From: Anoplopoma fimbria
Taxonomy: Eukaryota > Chordata > Actinopteri > Perciformes > Anoplopomatidae
Reading direction: 5' to 3'
Length of the DNA: 64,000 nucleotides
Assembly (NCBI RefSeq): GCF_027596085.1
Contig: NC_072469.1
Coordinates: 19,350,281 to 19,414,280 of the forward strand
The position numbers and the translations under genes are program-made. The notes below the pieces were generated by a model, which was not told the origin of the DNA, did not search any database, and saw nothing but the letters and a program-made list of their open reading frames with translations. This document shows positions 1 through 19,500 of the stretch, piece by piece (the first letter of the stretch is position 1; each line of letters begins with the position of its first letter).

Positions 1-1570
1 TGCAGAATAATAACAAGCTCATATGTTTAGGCATATGTTAAGCCCTTTTGATTGCGTAGACTAAATGATTGTCACACTCAAACATCTTTTTGGTAAGTAA
101 GTGTCAGGTGCACATTATAAGAACTACCAATCAAACACTTTCAATAAAGATGGAACACTTTTAAGGAAAAGTTGGTCAGTTTACAGGTTATTGGATACAG
201 AAAACCAGCATCCCATGTCAAAATAATTATAATTGCTCAGTTATGTTTTCAGATACTCAAAGCATAAATGTACCCTGAGTCTCTTCATTGGCATAGCAGA
301 TTATTAAAAACATTTGAACAATGCAGAGCTTAAAATAGTTTTTACTTTGAAAAAACTTCATTGGTTTAGAGAATTCTATTCCAGTTATCCCTCTGAAACC
401 TTTTCCAGTTGTTAGTATTTCACTTTCATATCTAAGTCTTTAATTTACTTTAAATCCATAACACTGTAAAAGGCCAAGGAAGTTATTAAAATTGTATCCA
501 AATTAAATGTAATGTCATCTTACCCTTCAGAGACTAAGCTTCAACTTGTATGTGTGTGTTTGTTCATTGGTGCTATAGTAGTTGGAGCAAAACAAGGCTT
601 ATCCTTCTACTGTTTCCTTAACAGCTGCTCTCCAATGACAGAAGTGATTGACATAAGGATCATTTCTAAATTCTTCAATGTATCCTCAATGTTTGACGTA
701 TAGAATTTGTGTAGGAATTGTTTTCCCTTCTTGATAGAAATGTATTGATGTATCAATATGCTGCACATCACACCTCTGATTACAAGCTATTGTTTCAGAG
801 AAGCATCAAACAGCTCATGTAGACTATGTGTTCCTGCCTTTGCTCTTTTCAGCCAAAATTAGACATCAGTCAATACAAAGAGCCTACAAGGGAGTCCATT
901 ATCCACACATAAAATGCAGCACTCAGCATATAGCATTGTCAACAATTTGCTAATGGTTTTTGTTACTGCCAGTGGGTGCATTACAGTTCAACATAAGACA
1001 TTAAACTTGTTAATGATCTTCTGGGACTGAAGTAAAGGCAGGGCACGTGAGTTACAGGGGGATGAGTGTTTTTCACTTCATATTTTAGTCGAGAGAATAT
1101 AAGCTGCACAAAGCTACAGCTATAAAAAGAGACGGCATTCCCAGAAAATAAGGATATTTCTAGAAAGAGCAACAAAGGATGCTGTGCACTCGTGCCCATT
1201 ATGTCTCTCAACTCACAGAAAAACACATATTGTCCCAACGCACACACCAATAATACAAACATATCATTGAAAAACATTTTCTTGAGAGACAGGTTGAGCA
1301 ATACAAGCACAAAATGTGTGAATAAGTGTGATCACGCAATGCAACATCCCATCCGTGCAGTGACACAAAAGTTCCCACAAAGTATGCCTTATTTTTATTA
1401 TTTTATTATTTCTCCATATATTTCTTCTTTTTCATTCTGCAGCTTTTTTTTCTCCTTGTATCTATTTTCTTCTTCATGTTCCATACCCTTCTTCTTTATG
1501 TCATCTACTCTCTGAAATGCTCAGTGCTGCTAGGGTGGGCTCCAGGCACTACATATACAAAGGCACCAAA

Positions 1571-1686
<116 letters not shown>

Positions 1687-1731
1687 AATACAACATATAC
1701 ACATTAATGCAGGACAGATATAACTAGATAT

Positions 1732-1777
1732 AAGCCAGAGCAATAATATTATTATATAACTATTATTGCTCTGGCTT
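1732..1777. repeat. Perfect 17-bp inverted repeat with 12-base loop
   Basis: Arms 1732-1748 (AAGCCAGAGCAATAATA) and 1761-1777 are exact reverse complements. The hairpin sits between a CA tract and a TG tract. Confidence 0.95.
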
Positions 1778-1961
1778 CATGCCTGTAAAGAAGAATTGCC
1801 AATCCAGCATAAACTGCTGATGTGAGTGTTGATGATGGTGTATGCAAGAGAATGTGTGTGCGAGTGTGTGTTTCATGAGACACTCTGGCTGATGGACCAA
1901 ATTAATTGAGCATTTTAATAATGTATTCATTCAATTCGATGCAGAAAACATCCAGGTAGGA

Positions 1962-2093
<132 letters not shown>

Positions 2094-3514
2094 GTTATTA
2101 TCAGGGAGGGTTTGTCCCCAGTGGATGTTCATACTCCTGATATGACTCGTCGGAGATTGTTGTCAGACAGCAACATTAAGCTGAATGCTCCTCAGAGAGA
2201 TTAAAGCTCTGCATGGTTAGAATTCAAGTGTGCAAGATTTTTGATGTGAGCATACTGAGCGATGATAAAATGAACCTGATAGCTTATTGATCTCCTTTGG
2301 GAAATTCTCATTTTTCATGGCTCTAGAGAATCCAGTGTGTAGCTCAAAGGAATATGCAGAGTTTTTGAAATTAATTTTGTTGGTGCGGTTAGGTCATGTG
2401 TCTCCCTGGATCTTTCTTATTATGTATTTTCAAATCATACATTGTGTTGAGTTGCTACACCCACAGACCTGACCTTTAAGATGAGACAAAGCTGTCAGAG
2501 ATAACAACTAATTAACTTGATGTGATAATGATCGCTCCAGTTTCTTCTTTATTTTTAGGTGAGTAGTTACATAATCATGTGCTTTGTAGTGAAATTCAAT
2601 TTCTTATCACCCACTGAATTCACTTTCAAAATAAGCAAACTTTTACACAATTCGTTGACATTTTAGACAAGACATTTTTAGGATGTAAAGTTGTGGAAAG
2701 GAGTGTTTTTTTGTATGTTACCCAAATACAGTATTATTTTAATTGATTTGGAAATCTTTATTTCCTGTATCGGGTGAGAAGTCCTACAGCCCATTCCCTT
2801 AAGGTCGTCTCTCTAACACAGATGCATGTCCGAACCTTGAGAAGAAAAATCCAGGTCAAACAAGAACAATATATGTGCAGTCATTAATTTATTTTGGATA
2901 TCATGGACTGTAGTTTATAATCAGGAGAGTTAGAACCATTAACAACAATTTCATCATTACCAATGCTCCAAAAGTGTTTTTCAATTTCTCATTTACTTCC
3001 TTACTGCTATTGTTTCTGCTGTTGAAGTTATTGTGATCTGGAATTGTTAATAATAGATGTGTTAATTACTTTCACCTCGTTTTTTTCTGTAGGTTATGTA
3101 TGTACAGAAACCTAATTCTATTTTTTCATACTGTGGTGAAGTACTTATATTGTGGTAGAATCAAGAAATAAACGCTTACATCTACATGGAACCATCGATG
3201 CGGCACCTTTGATACAGACAAGCACAGTGCTCCAAGGAGATATTGTCCTACAGCTGTTGCAGATGTTTGCATGTATTTATTTTTTTCCTACCAACTGAGA
3301 ACAAAGCCAGCACCTGTATCTCGTTTATTTGTCTGGGATGCTTGGGATTTGCATTGTTGCTGCTGTTGTTTACATAAAATCGTAGAAAAAAGATAATCCA
3401 GAGATGTCTTTCAGTTGTTCAACCTCAGAAATCGACAGCACACTGAGCACAACTGAAACTTAAATACAACTCTCCAAATAAACAGATTGCTTATCAATTC
3501 AGACTTCCATTTTG

Positions 3515-3705
3515 TGAAGAGAAGGACAGAAAGAAGGACGAAGGAAAACGTTGCATCTTAAAGTAGCATAGTTATGAGAAGAGGGAAGAAATAGGGAAGT
3601 GGAAGCGCGTAAGACAGAAATTGATGTAGAGTGACAGAGAGGGAAGAAAACAAGTAAAAGAGTGAGAAGAGAAGGAGGCAGAAGGGTAGAAGGAGAAGCA
3701 GATTA
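3515..3705 (+). repeat. G/A-rich low-complexity block
   Basis: Purine-biased stretch with repeated AGAAGGA and GAGAAG motifs, the source of the overlapping minus-strand frames at 3558-3992. Confidence 0.6.
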
Positions 3706-4680
3706 GTTTGTTTTCTGCCGCTTGCTCTGACATTGAAAGATATGTTGGTACTAATGTCCCAGAAAGCCTTGAATAACACAGCAAACCGATACATATCCTC
3801 CCTAATGGGATTTTCTGAGCTGTACTTGCTCCCTCTCACGTGCACCCACATACACACACCAGCACCCCCCCCAAAAAAAGCACATACATATAAACAATAC
3901 ACCATATGGCCACCGCCTGGCGGAAAGATAAAAGGCAAATGGAAAAATAGAAACCGCTCGCTTGAGGAGTAATTATAATATTGTCTTCTCATTTGTGACG
4001 AGCTGAAGGGTTGCTCTCAATTATGAAGCTTTTTTTAAGGCAATCCTCGACTTTCCATTCGTCCTCCCCAAGGTTGCCGGGGACAACGGATGCCTGACGA
4101 GCTGTGGCGTATGACCACAAACTGATCATCACACACACAGCGGTTTCAGTGATGGATCGCACTGCAAGAGGATCCCGCTCCATTATGGAGACATGCATTT
4201 GCATATGCATACAAATGGACTCGCTCCCCCTTTTTTTCTTTTTACCTGCGTCTCCCTCACACACATACAACCTCATATATACTATGAACCATGAAATATT
4301 TCCAGTGTCAGTGGTGTTTATGTATGCAGCAGAGTCTGTCTGCATCAGCAACTGCATGGTTTTTTGGCGTCTCTCAGTGTGTATGTGGCGTTCACTGGAG
4401 GCATTTTTAACACAGCTCTCGGATTACAGCGGGATATTAGGGCACAGAAAGATTAGACCAATTGGAAAAACAACAGGAACAGAACAGAGGAAATATCACT
4501 CAGTGGTGCTAATGAAGCAACACAGGGCGGGAAGTTGATTATCCGACTTGACCTTGAGGGGTTTTAAAACTAACCCAGGGAAAGTTTAAGAGACAAAGTT
4601 GGAGAAGATGCAGAGTTTTACAAAGTGGGAGGATAAGTGTGTCTGTGTCTGTATGAAATGAACCATCTGTGTCCATCAGT

Positions 4681-4720
4681 GTGTACATGTCTGCTATTTT
4701 GTGATAGCAGACATGTACAC
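4681..4720. repeat. Perfect 17-bp inverted repeat with 6-base loop
   Basis: Arms 4681-4697 (GTGTACATGTCTGCTAT) and 4704-4720 are exact reverse complements with TTTGTG between. Confidence 0.95.
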
Positions 4721-6227
4721 TGTTTCTGTGTGGACGTACATGTGCCTGGATCTGATTGTAAAAAAAGCTTAACGCCAGTGTGTGACAGTGTTTTAATATC
4801 AGTGTGTTCATATCAATGTCAGTGAATCAGTGTGTGTTTGTGTTTGTGTTTGTTCATGTGTCAGTGTGTTGTTTGGTGCCAATGACACATCTCTGTGGAG
4901 CGATTTTTGTTTTGTTTCTCACACAGGGAGCATAAACAAACTAATGAATATTCATGATGTTTGTCTTATCAAATGTTGGCGTACCATGCAACATTTTCTC
5001 ATAATTACTTAGCTCCAATTGTCTGTGTGTTCTTTTGTTCTTTGTACATATTGCTCTTGTGTCATACTGCGTGTCTGTACACACAGCCTGTGTGCTCGGC
5101 ATAGTACGACCTCCTCTTGGTTGTCAACCAACGACAGCTTTGTCATGAACTTGACACAGCCCTGATGTCTGAGTCATGGGTGTAGGCCTTTTAATTAGTC
5201 TCACACGTTCAGAGAGTGAGCCAAGAAGTTTGCTCTTGGTTTTTTTTTACAGGCCATGACTAGATACCATGGTTTTAATAGGACATCAGTGCTAATATGT
5301 TAATTTGACATTACCAATAATTGTGCAAAAGAAACCATTAACAATAAAATACAGAACTATAATGTTGGCAAAAAGCATAACAAAACAAAACATAAAGATT
5401 TAAAATCAGTCAATATCTCTTAAAGTATACTGAAACTGCTTGTGCCACTTGTGCCACAAGTGCGGGTACAGTAAGTCGAATTTTAACCGGTTAATACATC
5501 TGCAAGATGTAATTTATATTTACAATGGATTGTTTGAAAGAAGGATAAATCAACAAAGACTTTAACCAAAGACAAATTGATTCTTCTAACAAGAATCGCT
5601 GTGGAGCCAAAGCCTCAATCTTATTCCTCTGGTCCGTAGCACTCCATTGAATTTGGGCACTGTCGTTTTAATTTTTTTACTTGATCCCACGCACATTGTG
5701 CTGCTGTAGTAAATACACTAGCTCACCAAATCCGATACAGAAAATAGTCCTCAGCTACATATCTAATAACTTATACTTGTGATCTGTTTTTAAAGATATT
5801 CATTTTTTGTACAGGAATAAAAAGGGACTGACACATTGATTTGTTGGCAATAATATCAATTTAGAACATTGTCAGCCTTGTTGACGATCAATAGTGTTGA
5901 TAAAAGCAAAAAATTGTTCAATGATTAAACTCTTAACTTGATAAAAACCTGTATGATATGTAGTTTGTGTAGATGCCCAGTTCACTCTGTTGTAAAAAAC
6001 TCTGTTCTATCAGTCTTTTTGTCCCTTTACTGTTGTGAAATGTATTCAGTGCTAAACAGAAAATAAACTAAACCGTTTTATGGATACAGTAACTAAGATA
6101 ATATTTAGATTAATTCAAGTTTATGATTGTTATTATTTGTGACATTTCACTAATAATATGTAATTATGTAGGGGGAAAAAATGTTTTTCCTTTTAATTCT
6201 TTACTTGTTTTTTGTTGTGTCATCTCT

Positions 6228-6624
6228 GGATGTAAGAAAGTAGCTGATCTATTTTCCCTCAGTTGGAATAAATTTAGGGATTTGGCTAAGGCAGACAGAG
6301 AGCTTCCTCAACAGAAGTCCATCACAGAGTTACAAACGAAGTGGAGTTCCAGGCTGAAGATGATAGAAAAAGAATTGGATCAAGAAAAAGCGGTAACTCA
6401 GTCCTTTAGGTATAAGAACAGACAAGGTACTGTACTCAGCGCCCATATGGCAAGACATGGAGGTCTTGGACTGAATGAAAAGGCTCAGCAGGAACTTCAC
6501 AGATACCCTTTTAGGTAGTAGCTATGTTTTGCAAAGGGAAATGTTGCACCTGGTCAATACAGACACATCCAAACAGGATAAAAAATGTAACTTGACTATG
6601 ATCATTTTGGATAGGATGACCTGA
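6228..6624 (+). pseudogene. hAT-superfamily (ZBED-like) transposase remnant, frameshifted
   Basis: This is a decayed internal piece of a hAT DNA-transposon transposase. One frame reads GCKKVADLFSLSWNKFRDL and then KWSSRLKMIEKELDQEKAV, which matches the family pattern of a Cys-Lys-Lys start, SHSWKK-like stretch, and T-R-W-(G)S...MIE..L-EQEKA. Near 6430-6440 the similarity moves to another frame. That frame reads PIWQDMEVLD, equivalent to the family's PTWQD-(I/M)-EVLE motif, then a TGA at 6472-6474, then FTDTL and EMLHLVNTDTSK up to a TGA at 6622. At least one frameshift and one internal stop make it non-functional. The zinc-finger BED domain, the catalytic DDE regions and terminal repeats were not found, so it is a truncated fragment. 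The assignment rests on motif memory, not an alignment. Confidence 0.72.
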
Positions 6625-8239
6625 ATTTGAAATTCCCACAACAACACACACAAGTGTATACAAGTGAGCGGTCTATGAGCTAGAGTTGTTTTCATCTTCA
6701 GACTTCCATCTGAAGATGCGGAATTCTTTTATTTTTGCTATAGTTATCACCCAAAATGGTGCTGTTTTCGAAAATATATAATGTAGTATATATACCTACA
6801 TCTTTTGGTTTGGTACTTGTCTAATGGAGCATGTGCTAAGTCAGTGGTAACTAACTAGCATTAGTGCTTTTTGGTGATTTTAACGGGGAATAAAGAGCTA
6901 CCTGACTTTACAGGGACACTGTTGTTTCTTATCTGCATTGTCTTCTGTCTTGATACTCAGGTGATGTGGTGGTTCACTTTTACATTATGGTCTGTTGGCT
7001 TTAGCTTCTATCTTTATCTTTTAACCTGTTTTCAACGTGAAATCAGTTGGACATACTGGATACATCCTTTAAAGTAAAATCTTATCTTCTCTCTGAAATA
7101 AAAAAAAAAGATCACATTTATTCAGGGAGAGCAGTGACAGTGTGGCCTCCACGGTAGCTCTGGCAGCTTGGCGGAGGAGCGGCGGGGCTTAGCAAAGGGT
7201 CAGTTGGCATAAGCATCTGAACTACACCCTTGTGTAAAAAGCTAAAAGCAGGCTGGTCTTTAAAGAGACAAGTTTGATCTTAATGAAAGCGATTCATCTT
7301 CTCTGAAGCTATGCGAGAACCAAATTTGTTTGTGTCTAATGCATCCTGGGTGTGTGCTCTGCTCAGAGCCATTTGGATGCTCTGAGTCAAAGTAAAAAAC
7401 AGATGGATGAAGATTGCATTTTCTTGCACATTTGAACTTCACAAGAACAGTCAAGTCAAAAATCTGTGAGCCTGTCCTCAATTTGCGTTTGTTGATGTAC
7501 TTTTTTGCATCCTTCTCACCAAACGAGGGGAGCGCAATTTATGTCATGTCAATAATTTCAGGGTAATAAAACAAAACAAACGTATGATAAAGGAATACCT
7601 TCTAAAAGATGTGCATTGAAAGATCATATGTCAGCATTTTAAAAACTAATTTAAAGTTTGTCTTATGTAGTTTTGTGTTTTTATACTATAGTTTTATTCA
7701 GCCACACTTAGAAAGGCATTTTGTGAAAGCCCCCTGAGAAAAAAATCCAGCAAACAAAATACCATGACTCCTCTTGTGTGTTTGCAACAGTCCCAGAGGG
7801 CAATTGATTTGGATTACGATCAAAGAACAGCAGTAATGCTATGCAACAATGACAGAACCTAGTCATTAGCTTTGTAGTTAATACCTTCATAGAATACAAA
7901 CAGCAATTGATATTTGGCATCAGCTGTAAATGTAAGGATGGGAATAAAAATGGAGCAGGAGTTTTTACTAGGGTTTTTTTATGCTGATTACTCTGTTTTC
8001 CGCTAAATAGTCATGTGGTCATTTGCCAACAGGCTAATGTGGGAGAGAGAGAGATACACAAAGAGGAGGAGATGGTGAGTTAGATGAATGCTGTGCTACT
8101 CATTAAACCATTAGAAGGAGTAACAGCTGGACACGCACAACCATCTGCAGCATGTTTCCTGTCTAAACAAGACTGTTTAACCTGATCTCTCACACGCACA
8201 CAATATCGGCACACGAACAAAAACTGCACAAACTCTTAA

Positions 8240-8282
8240 AACACACACACACACACACACACACATACACACACACACACAC
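8240..8282 (+). repeat. (CA)n microsatellite, interrupted
   Basis: CA run broken by one ATA. Shorter CA runs follow near 8350-8375. Confidence 0.97.
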
Positions 8283-8499
8283 CAATCTGTTTGCTCCTGT
8301 TTCTTTCCCACACACAGACCGATCTATGAGTGCCTCTCTCAGTCTCCATCACACACACACACGCACTCACACGCACAGACATGCTGAACCTTCTCGCCCC
8401 CACGAGTCCTTAATTTTCCAGCTGTGTAGGCAAGCAGCAGTGGGCAGTTTGTCCCCCTGACAAGGGTCACTGACCCAGGGGAGAGAGCTCTCTGTCTCT

Positions 8500-8740
8500 C
8501 CCCTGACTGCCTGGATGACTGGAGCGCAGGCAGCGAGATAAACACTTGAAGAGGGAAAAGGGGAGGGAGAGGGGTGACAGGGAGCAAGGGGAGATACAGA
8601 GGGAGGGAGGGGGGGAAATGGTGCACAGATGGGGTGGCACACAGAGCGGGAACAAATGAGAGAGCGCGATGAGGAGAGGAAGATGAAGAGGAAGGGGTCA
8701 GGCAAGCAGCTTGAAGGGTGGAGAGCAGGGTGTTGGGGAG
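8500..8740 (+). repeat. G/A-rich low-complexity block
   Basis: About 240 bp rich in GGGAGGGAGGGGG-like text, followed by the CA tract at 8871. Minus-strand frames of 137 and 143 aa here are Ser/Pro/Leu low complexity and are not called. Confidence 0.75.
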
Positions 8741-8866
8741 TGGGGGGGGAGGTCCAGTGAACCACAGCATGATGGATCACGATGTTAGCGAATAAGACGG
8801 GTGTTGAGAGGGGGCAGGCTTGGCTTGTCGAGAGCAGCTTTTGTCAGAAGGCAACTTACACACACA

Positions 8867-8870
<4 letters not shown>

Positions 8871-8955
<85 letters not shown>
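8871..8955 (+). repeat. (CA)n microsatellite, 85 bp
   Basis: Perfect CA core; with the flanking imperfect CA motifs the compound repeat extends over about 8855-8976. Confidence 0.99.
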
Positions 8956-8957
<2 letters not shown>

Positions 8958-9286
8958 CCACACACACATTCACACCAGCACCAAAGGAAAAGAAGGAATT
9001 TCAGATTTTGAAGGGCTAATGAATTTTTGTAGGCAAATCAGATAAAAAAGGGTGAGTGGGAGAGAGAGACAGAAAAAAAGAGAGGGAAATAAAGGCCACA
9101 CTTGCATAGTCCTGTCTGATTTATGTAGCACTGTGAAAGGCAATTCATGTGTGTAACACACTAAAAGGATTCCAAGATTTTCAACCTACCTTTCATGCAC
9201 ATGCACCCCAATGCTCAAGAAAGAGCTCTAGATGCAGTTTTACTCATTCCCTCTCTATGTCTCTCACACAAACACACATACATGAA

Positions 9287-14590
<5,304 letters not shown>

Positions 14591-15655
14591 GTGTGCTCCT
14601 ATGCCCGTATGTGTATGTCTGTGTTCACTTACAAAACAACTAAGATTGCATGGATAGAAAGAACAGATCAGAAGTGGAAGAGAGGAATCTGAAAAAGAGA
14701 AATAAAGAATAAGAAGTAAAACTTAAGACATATAACCAAACAGGGAGGTGAAGAAATAAGGGAAGGAGAAGCTGGAAACGAAGCAAGTCTATGAGGGAAA
14801 GCAAAAGCATACTTGAGTTGATGTTTTCCATTGCGGTACCTGAGCATTTCTCTCTAGTACGCTGCTCCCTCGCTTATAACAGGGCAGACAAGCAAAGAGA
14901 AAAGAAAGATAAAGGTGGTGTGTCTCAAAGTCAAGAAGGATCCTTCAACGGCTGAATATCAGGCAAGAATGCCACGTCATTAAATCCCGCTGAAAGACTG
15001 TTCCCTTCACTAATCCTCACGTATTCTGCCAAGGACAGTGCTTCGTTCAGGGGATTTTTAAGGATGCATGTGTGTATCCTCCGCACTCTTTAAACACCCA
15101 AAGTGCTATGGGCACAATGCAGTTCCTATACATATAAGTTTTTCATTTATTTCATCTCAGCAGACTGCCACCTCTTCCGTACAGCTTTGGGGAAATAATT
15201 TGGCAATCCAGTTGCCTATTCTTCAATCCTATTAGATCTGAAAGGCCTAATCTAAAAGTCTGTTCTGATTTTCATTGTCCAGCGTCAGACTCGTTCAGCG
15301 AGCTAACCCCGTAGCATTAGCACATTCACAAAGATGCCAGCAAGGACAGAGAGAAAAGAGTGTGGAGCCAGCATATTTTTACATCTCACATGGTGGGATT
15401 TATTATTGAACAAAACAGAGTTGGTGATTGTTGGAACAGTGGAAGACCAACCAAGATGGTTTTGATTAGTTTTATATTGTTTCTGTCAAGTTTGAAGTTA
15501 GTTTGTTTTACAGTTGGCAGGGTAAAATTACTGTTTCTGTCAATGGAATCTTGTAGCTTTGAGGACAGTATATTAATTGTATTTAATTACACATATTACC
15601 TAACTAATTACCCATAGTAACTGAAATAGGACGATAACAATGAGTAGTCCAGATT

Positions 15656-16090
15656 AGGTCTGTAAGTGTTTTGGGGGTTTCTACTAGAACATGTTTACGT
15701 GCTCTTATGTTCAGAAAACACATTGTCGGAATATGCCTCTATTCCCCTACTGTCTGAGACGCTTTATTTATAGTCTGTCTCTTTAAGCCCCCCTTCCAAA
15801 AAAACAGTCTGCTCTGATTGGCTTGCAAGAATCACATGATACACCTTTGCACAAGGTTATTGTCTGATCAGGTGCCCTTTGGGTGCGCTCGGCCTGACAG
15901 AACTTTTTTGGGTACGCTCGTGCACCAACTAGTGAACCTTTGGGCAAGTGCAGACCAGATTTTACTGCGCATGAGTTGTTCGCCAATGATATTACGCGTA
16001 ACATCTCCTCTTTTAATTCTACTTTCCTATGCAAAGGTATTTCTCAAGCTTTGGGTGGAGATACTTAGATGGGGGCTGGTATATTTTAAT
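15656..16090. repeat. Possible dispersed teleost repeat remnant
   Basis: The block with AACATGTTTACGTGCTCTTA, CTTTAAGCCCCCCTTCC, CTGCTCTGATTGGCT and CTGGTTGGAG-like GGGTGGAGATACTTAGATGG resembles, from memory, a repeat frequent in percomorph genomes. Two overlapping frames on opposite strands (15783-16034 and 15818-16141) lie in it and have no protein motif. Ends and class are not resolved. Confidence 0.35.
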
Positions 16091-16550
16091 GGGCCTGTAT
16101 TTGACATAGGAAGAGGAGCCAAATGTGAATGGCTTGAGTAATCACATGTGTTGCCAGGCCAAAGAAAACTGACTTGGTTGTCTTATTTTACACTTTGTTG
16201 GCTGGTTGGCACCAAAATGTGTGTGCACAAGCACTGAATAGGTGAGTTTTCCATGATCTGTCCCATTAAGAACAAATATTACCAGAACCGCACCAAATTA
16301 TTTTTTGCAAATGCACATTTAATATCGAGAATTTTACATAATAGACGCTGCCACTGACAATTTGTGTAATAATTTGGCCACAATTTAGAACATTGAATTT
16401 TAGCCTCTTGTTCTACCTCTGATTCCTGAATTCTTTCTCTCAGCATACAGCTGAATTCATGATGGTGTGTATGTTACATAAGATAAGTTGCCATCGAGTG
16501 GAAATATAATGAGAATTCAATGGAAGAAGAAAAACAACAAGGAGCATCAT

Positions 16551-16570
16551 CTCTCTCTCTCTCTCTCTCT
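16551..16570 (+). repeat. (CT)10 microsatellite
   Basis: Perfect CT run. Confidence 0.97.
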
Positions 16571-19500
16571 TGCTCCCTGATATGATTTCTGTTTACTTTT
16601 TACTGCCGAATCATTCATTGTCATGACAGCCCTCCACCTTTGCTTGCCACTGTTGTGCATCTCACAAAACACTAATCTGTCTGTTATATGTTTATTAATA
16701 TTTCTATAATTCTATGTGTGTCTTCATGTTTTCTGTATACCCACCATGGCCTCTGTCGTGGCAATATGCTTGCGTTAAATTCCCAGTGCATTCTCTCAGG
16801 TGGTAAAAAAATGTCCTGTTAACTCGTCACGTTTATTTTTTCAATCACATTGTACGTCATTTGACTAGCAATTTAGTCCTTTGTTTGGAGATCTCTTGAG
16901 AGAGAGAGGATGTAGTAAGTTTGCAAAATAAACAGGCATAAAAGCTGTGAGGAAATCCATAAAGCTCAGGAAAAGAAAATACTGTCAATTTATATAGCTA
17001 CAACAGAAAGTGGGTTGCTATGTTATATTATAAATAACTGCAAACTGCAAACACTTGAATAAATTACTATTGGAAAACTATTACTAAAATCACTGCTCCC
17101 TACAATATTTTCTAAATCCTCAGGAATATATTTCATATCTTGAAATGATAGATTTAGTTAAGCGATGCTTTTAAATTTTCTTACAATATTTGTTGATGGT
17201 ATTTCACACAGACTAACTCAGCAGACAATAACACTTATTTATCAAGTGAAGGTGTTTTAATTTGTTTCTGTAAAAAGCTCCAATGTATTCTCTAATGCCA
17301 ATAGTAAATGGATTTTATAATGGAAATTATTTTTCTTACAGTCCTACATCCTTTATGATACAGGGCAGAATGTACCTGTTATAAATTTCCCACATAATTA
17401 TTTCATGCTCTAAAATGTGTTAAATACACTGCAGAAATGAAATACTGTAAACATTTTCATCAGATCAGGCCGTACACTCTTTTTTTGTCCAGAAGCTAAT
17501 GGATCTCAATGGTAAACTGATCAATCTTAACTAATCTAAGAAACAACGTTTTGTTTACCTCTGATGATATTGGTTACTCAGTCTATATGGCTGATTCATG
17601 GGCAACTCACGCAGCTAATTATTTTTAATTAATCCCACCTTTATCCCTCAGTACCACCAGCTTTTAGAGGCTCAGACTCTATCAATAATCATTTAAACTG
17701 TCAATATTATTTAACTCTACCACTGTCAAGTATATGCCCCAGTGTCGTTCTCATGACTGTATTAATTTGGTTGTCTCTACGTACATGCATTCATGCATTT
17801 AGGCCTTGATTAAAATATGTCAGAGGGTGATATTGCACTGACAAGGTTGCTTCCATACTCCAAGGAGGCCTCTTAAACTTTCATCAACCATGATCTTCCT
17901 GGGAATGATATCCCTGGAATAACCTCCAGGAATTATGACAAGGGCTTTGCCATCTATGGAATGTGAGAGAGAGCTTGAGGACAACTACCCTTTAGCATCC
18001 AGTGATCATGTTACAACAGGCGATCATTCCTGATCCCTTGTCTTGTATTTCCCTCAAGCGTTCAGAGAATTACATTTTCGTTTTGCTGCAAGCACCTTGA
18101 TACATTGCTGTAATCCACCAAATGGCTGAAGCACATCCCGCCAAGGCTGTACCTAAACTGCTTATATCGTAAAACCATGATTGGAAAGTGAATGGGGTCT
18201 ATCATTATACTGAGGTTCAGCATATGGGCAAAGGGACAGCACTGTATGTCAAGCATGTCCTTTCATATAACCCCTTGGATACAGTAAACACTGCAATAAT
18301 GTTAATATTAGGGTGTTTTTTAACTGTCTAATAAAAGAAGATATGTCTTAGACGCAAACTACAAGATAACACTTCATTTTTAAATCCATGTGGTGCTGTT
18401 TAAGCACTTTGTTGAAGAAAGCAGATAAGAACATTGCGTAATGTTTGATGTGCAAAATATTAATAATATCACAGTTTTATACAGTGTTGCATCATATTGA
18501 CATACAAGGCCAGTTACTAAACTTCAAAGGGCAGATTTTTTGTTTTCAACACCCATCTCAAATGAAGCAACATTCAGAAGTTACTAGAGTGTACACCTGC
18601 CTGAAAGAATTGAGACACTTGAGGGCTTTTTCTCTAGTGTTTGTGTTTAGTGTTTTTTGCTTATTATGTAATTTAGGATCATGTTATTTAGGATGAAGTT
18701 TGAGTTGTGGTCTATGTGTTGAAATGGTAACTGCAAGAGAACAAGAGATCTACAGTAGCAACAGGCATGAATTCGCACTAGCTGTGACCAAGTACTGGTA
18801 TGCATCCACACACACATACATAAAACCTCACAAACACTTGATTCCATGGCAAAATGAAAAACAAACAAACATGTTTCGTTGCTTGTCATGTGACTAATGT
18901 AAGTCGCTAATCATGTTATTCGTTAGTTTATTCGTTAGTCAGTGAAGTAAACGTCAACCATGCTTTTAAATAAACCTTACAAAGTTGTTTTTCTGCTTCC
19001 TACTTGAAAATACACCATGCATGTAGCCTATATAGATGATAGAGGGTTAGATGGAGCATCATAGTTTGAAGCTTTGTGCCATTGTCCAAGCTGAGTTGAT
19101 TTAAACATTGGTGTTAGAATTAGTTTGCCATAGAGCTGTTGCCAACGTGAGTTAATAAAACCAATAAAAAAGGCATGAGAATACATAGAAAAAGATAAAA
19201 CAGAATATAGAGCTGAAAGCTTGTGTTAGATGGTGTGTACCGTACTGTAATAGTCTTTTTTTAAACAGAGAAAACAAAGGGAGGGGGGGGAGTTCAAACA
19301 GCAAGTCAGAGTAGTTAATTGGAAACATACATGGGTGAGTAGGGTTACAGCTGCGCTTCCAGGCACTAATAAGTGCATATACTGCAGTCAACACAGCCTT
19401 CACTAAGTCTTGCTTCCAGGAGGGATCTCAAACTGACAGCTTTTTTACATGTTTTTGATATTGTTTTTGGTTTTTCCATTGTTTTTTTTCTCAAGATAGC

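Noticed and set aside
8339..8780. Minus-strand frames of 137-143 residues
   Set aside because: Proline/serine-rich translation of a G/A-rich low-complexity block, no domain motif.
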